A DNA stretch of 64,000 nucleotides from CAZHZT01 sp964537285 (GTDB taxonomy: Bacteria > Bacteroidota > Bacteroidia > Chitinophagales > Saprospiraceae), in contig CAZHZT010000008.1 of the NCBI GenBank assembly GCA_964537285.1, forward strand, positions 1 through 64,000, given 5' to 3'. The position numbers and the translations under genes are program-made. Below are positions 61,829 through 64,000 of this stretch, in pieces. Each line of letters opens with the position of its first letter. The stretch's first letter is position 1. The notes beneath the pieces are model-generated. The model saw only the letters and a program-made list of their open reading frames with translations. It was not told where the DNA came from and did no database searches.

Positions 61829-62064
61829 AAGATCCATCGGGGAAATGCTTCATCATGCAATCCTATTCTCAAAAAATAGATAACAATCTACAATTAGAAG
61901 ATCTGGAAACTTTAGGGAATCGCTTAAACCTCCCGGCAGGATGGTCGTACAAATCAGTTGTACTAGAAGCGGATTTTGTTCTGGAAAGCCAAGATGGTTT
62001 TGCAGAGTTGGTTTCCGATGAATTGGAAAATGCCTATCAGTATTTGAATGAGGGCTGCCTCTAA
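61790..62064 (+). pseudogene. C-terminal fragment of an unidentified protein
   Basis: The frame that ends at 62064 can be read back without an initiator to about 61795 (GKQVYILEDPSGKCFIMQSY). It then runs SQKIDNNLQLEDLETLGNRL ... VLEADFVLESQDGFAELVSD. It looks like the tail of a longer secreted protein whose front has been replaced by the Crp-like fragment. Confidence 0.55.
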
Positions 62065-62077
62065 ATCACTTGTTTAA

Positions 62078-62203
62078 TGGCAGCGATGCTCGCTCGTTTT
62101 GAAAAATAAACGCGCCTTCTATGAATGGAGCCGAGAGGGCCATTCAAAAGAAAATATCGCCGCGAAGCGGCGTTTATTTTCCAAAACGAGAATTACTGCC
62201 ATC
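62078..62203. repeat. Family E element, copy 5
   Basis: Outer arms CTCGTTTTGAAAAATAAACG and CGTTTATTTTCCAAAACGAG enclose GAATGGAGCCGAGAGGGCCATTC-like stem and CGCCGCGAAGCGGCG. Confidence 0.78.
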
Positions 62204-62322
62204 AGCTGCTAAAGAATAAAGTCAATTATATATATTTGCAGAAAAGTGTTGTAAGACAATAAATTGTATTCACAACAGCATTTTTCAGAATAACTCGTGA
62301 GTCAAGTCATAAAATCAATAGA

Positions 62323-64000
62323 ATGAAGATCTTTACTATCAGTTTACTACTAGCCCTTTGTGCTGGCTTTTGCTCTGCACAATGTGCTATTAATGAGGTT
62401 GAAATTAGAGTTGAAGTTACTACCGATATGTATGGCGGCGAAACTTCCTGGACCATTACAGACCTGGCCGGCACCGTTATTCTTGAAGGTGGCCAAGGGG
62501 GCGTTTATCAAAACAACACCAGCTACTCGGACAGTATCTGTGTCGCTGCTGACGGCTGCTTTTTCTTCGAGATATACGATACCTACGGGGATGGGATTTT
62601 TGCCCCAAACGGGTATGCGGTTTATGTCGATGAGATGCTTGTGGCAAGCGGTGCCGATGATATCGGAAGTTACGCCATTGCCACCGTTTACTGCCCTGAA
62701 GCCTGTAATATGGTACTTAATGCCCTGAATGATTTGCAAGGGCATATTAACGGAAACATCACGCTCTCGGATAGCGAGTTGCTGCAGATCAGAGATATGT
62801 TCAACCAATTCCCGGAATGTCTGTCAGAAAGCGAGGAAATGATATTACTTGGAAAAAGTGTAGTTGAAGATTTTGATGATCAGATTGGAGCACTTTTCAC
62901 GACTCCTAATACGCAAAACGGCTTTCCCAAGGATCCCGCGGCCGCTCCCGGCCTGGAGGTAGAACGAGCCATGGTCGCCCTTCAACAAGGGATAATTGAA
63001 TATGTTTTTACACCTGAGGTATACGACGCTTACCCTCAACACATCAACGGTTGGAAGTTCAATTCCTGCTACAATTTTCCGGGATATGTTGACCCGCCAG
63101 GCGATTCCACTGTGAGTAATACGATGTTAATCCTCGCAAATTTCGAGGATCCGGACGGGATGAACCCCTACTTTAATATCAATGGAGACGGCACGGAACA
63201 TGCTTTACGCCCAACCGGATTGTATCTGTCTCCCGGAACGGTTGCCAGTGTTACTGTACCGGAAAGCCTGGTTGGAAAGGATTATTATGTTAGAGTGGGT
63301 TCCCACGAATGGGATTTAAGCAATAAGTCCGTTTTTAAACGCCTGGACAGGATCTCAAGAAAATTCCCGATCAGTTCAAATGTCATTGAGGTGTTTAATC
63401 CTCTGGGAGGTGCCATCTCGATTCTTGTTCCCTACGGGGCCACCGAGGGAATCGTAGAAGTAAGTGTGAATAATGGTGTTGAAGCCCCTTTCTTTTCGCT
63501 GAAGTCGTTTTATGAAACCCCTGATTTCGATGCCGAAATGGATAAGCCTGGGCCATGGGCTGTATTTGAAACCGAAAATGTGATGTATACTATTCCCAAA
63601 CATTCCATCGTACCCGGGCAGTATGATCTCATGCAAACCCTGCAGGATTGGGAAACGGCTGTTCGAGGGGTAAATTCTATCATGGCCAGACAAATCATTC
63701 CCGATAAGCACAATATGTACATGATAGCAGATTTAATTATTAGAGGGGATGCGTTTTCAATCGGTTATCCAATGTCTAACACCCCACTCAACTATACCAA
63801 TGTACCTGGACCGGCTTATTTCATTGACGGCCCAAGCCCCAATGACGAAACTAATTTTCACGAAACCGGCCATGCACTTGCTATGTCCAAGTTTCCGGGA
63901 GAAATAGAAGCTATCGTGAACTTCCCATACATCATGGCCTTGAACTATGGCCTTAACGTAGATTTAGACGAAGCGGTGAATTATAGCTTTGTGCCCAACA
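62323..64000 (+). CDS. Secreted M60-like zinc metalloprotease, cut by window edge
   Basis: Open reading frame of at least 559 codons without stop. Signal peptide (ending FCSAQ), then a beta module rich in Gly/Asp/Tyr (SWTITDLAGTVILEGGQGGV, FFFEIYDTYGDGIFAPNGY), a helical region, and a protease domain with FHETGHALAMSKFPGEIEAI at about residue 512: HExGH plus a downstream GE, the Peptidase M60 (enhancin/SslE-type) arrangement. M60 enzymes cut mucins or glycoproteins. The N-terminal module is of the kind seen in T9SS cargo; the sorting tail, if any, lies beyond 64000. Confidence 0.85.
   Translation, partial: MKIFTISLLLALCAGFCSAQCAINEVEIRVEVTTDMYGGETSWTITDLAGTVILEGGQGGVYQNNTSYSDSICVAADGCFFFEIYDTYGDGIFAPNGYAVYVDEMLVASGADDIGSYAIATVYCPEACNMVLNALNDLQGHINGNITLSDSELLQIRDMFNQFPECLSESEEMILLGKSVVEDFDDQIGALFTTPNTQNGFPKDPAAAPGLEVERAMVALQQGIIEYVFTPEVYDAYPQHINGWKFNSCYNFPGYVDPPGDSTVSNTMLILANFEDPDGMNPYFNINGDGTEHALRPTGLYLSPGTVASVTVPESLVGKDYYVRVGSHEWDLSNKSVFKRLDRISRKFPISSNVIEVFNPLGGAISILVPYGATEGIVEVSVNNGVEAPFFSLKSFYETPDFDAEMDKPGPWAVFETENVMYTIPKHSIVPGQYDLMQTLQDWETAVRGVNSIMARQIIPDKHNMYMIADLIIRGDAFSIGYPMSNTPLNYTNVPGPAYFIDGPSPNDETNFHETGHALAMSKFPGEIEAIVNFPYIMALNYGLNVDLDEAVNYSFVPN

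Noticed and set aside
17..62203. Dispersed repeats as a CRISPR array
   Set aside because: The repeats are palindromes spread over the whole window, not regularly spaced with spacers, and no cas genes are present.

Overview
The window reads as chromosome of a Bacteroidota bacterium, most likely of the Saprospirales (Lewinella/Saprospira-like). The evidence is a sprF/porP-gldK-gldL-gldM-gldN set for type IX secretion and gliding, proteins with T9SS sorting tails, a GSCFA protein, a propeller-type sensor kinase with a hybrid AraC-type regulator, and promoters of the TTTG-N20-TAnnTTTG kind. The lineage call is inference; no rRNA is present.

Layout. 0.2-2.5 kb: parA, a ribbon-helix-helix partner and a DUF3137 membrane protein. 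3-8 kb: YkgJ-type Cys-cluster protein, PA0069-type radical SAM protein, lysS, a lipoprotein. 7.9-13.6 kb: glyA, an HlyD-type adaptor, a GSCFA protein, and the rpsF-rpsR-rplI operon. 13.7-20.7 kb: gldN, gldM, gldL, gldK and sprF on the minus strand. 20.8-31 kb: DUF255 thioredoxin-fold protein, PhnP-like hydrolase, small hypothetical, beta-barrel, lipoprotein, HTTM protein, Nif3-like protein, zinc-ribbon coiled-coil protein, TPR protein. 31-38.6 kb: methyltransferase, large Asp-box propeller protein with T9SS tail, TonB-C protein, sulfotransferase, unknown protein. 38.7-44.3 kb: hybrid AraC regulator and propeller histidine kinase. 44.5-50.6 kb: bifunctional nuclease, nickel-type transporter, hypE, hypD, hypF. 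50.7-55.2 kb: Uma2, VOC, type II thioesterase, pirin, ABC-2 permease. 55.3-57.8 kb: tRNA-Met, a broken tRNA copy, a Y1 (RAYT) transposase flanked by palindromes, and a dead hsdR fragment, which looks like a decayed accessory insertion. 57.8-64 kb: AraC regulator with a divergent SRPBCC membrane protein, a TetR regulator, two gene fragments, and an M60-like secreted metalloprotease cut by the window edge.

The intergenic DNA is unusually rich in palindromic dispersed elements. I separate them into families A (about 40 bp hairpin, ATGAGTCATCCCG), B (about 110 bp, ends GTTCTTTGACAAATTGTG), C (166-187 bp, ends TAAGTAGTTCACGGAATT), D (about 185 bp), E (about 130 bp, with a CGCCGCGAAGCGGCG palindrome) and F (429 bp, ends CTAGATGATTTCA). 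They sit between operon genes (gldK/gldL, gldM/gldN), flank hypD as a perfect inverted pair, and in several places supply the last codons of proteins.

The strongest regulatory signal is a pair of near-identical promoters at 36.2 kb and 38.6 kb, upstream of the TonB-C gene and of the unknown gene at 37.9-38.5 kb. Each has two 11-bp direct repeats exactly 21 bp apart, followed after exactly 26 bp by the same -7-like box. This geometry fits an AraC-type activator, and the hybrid AraC regulator with its propeller kinase is encoded next door. I propose a small signalling system made of the kinase, the regulator and these two targets.
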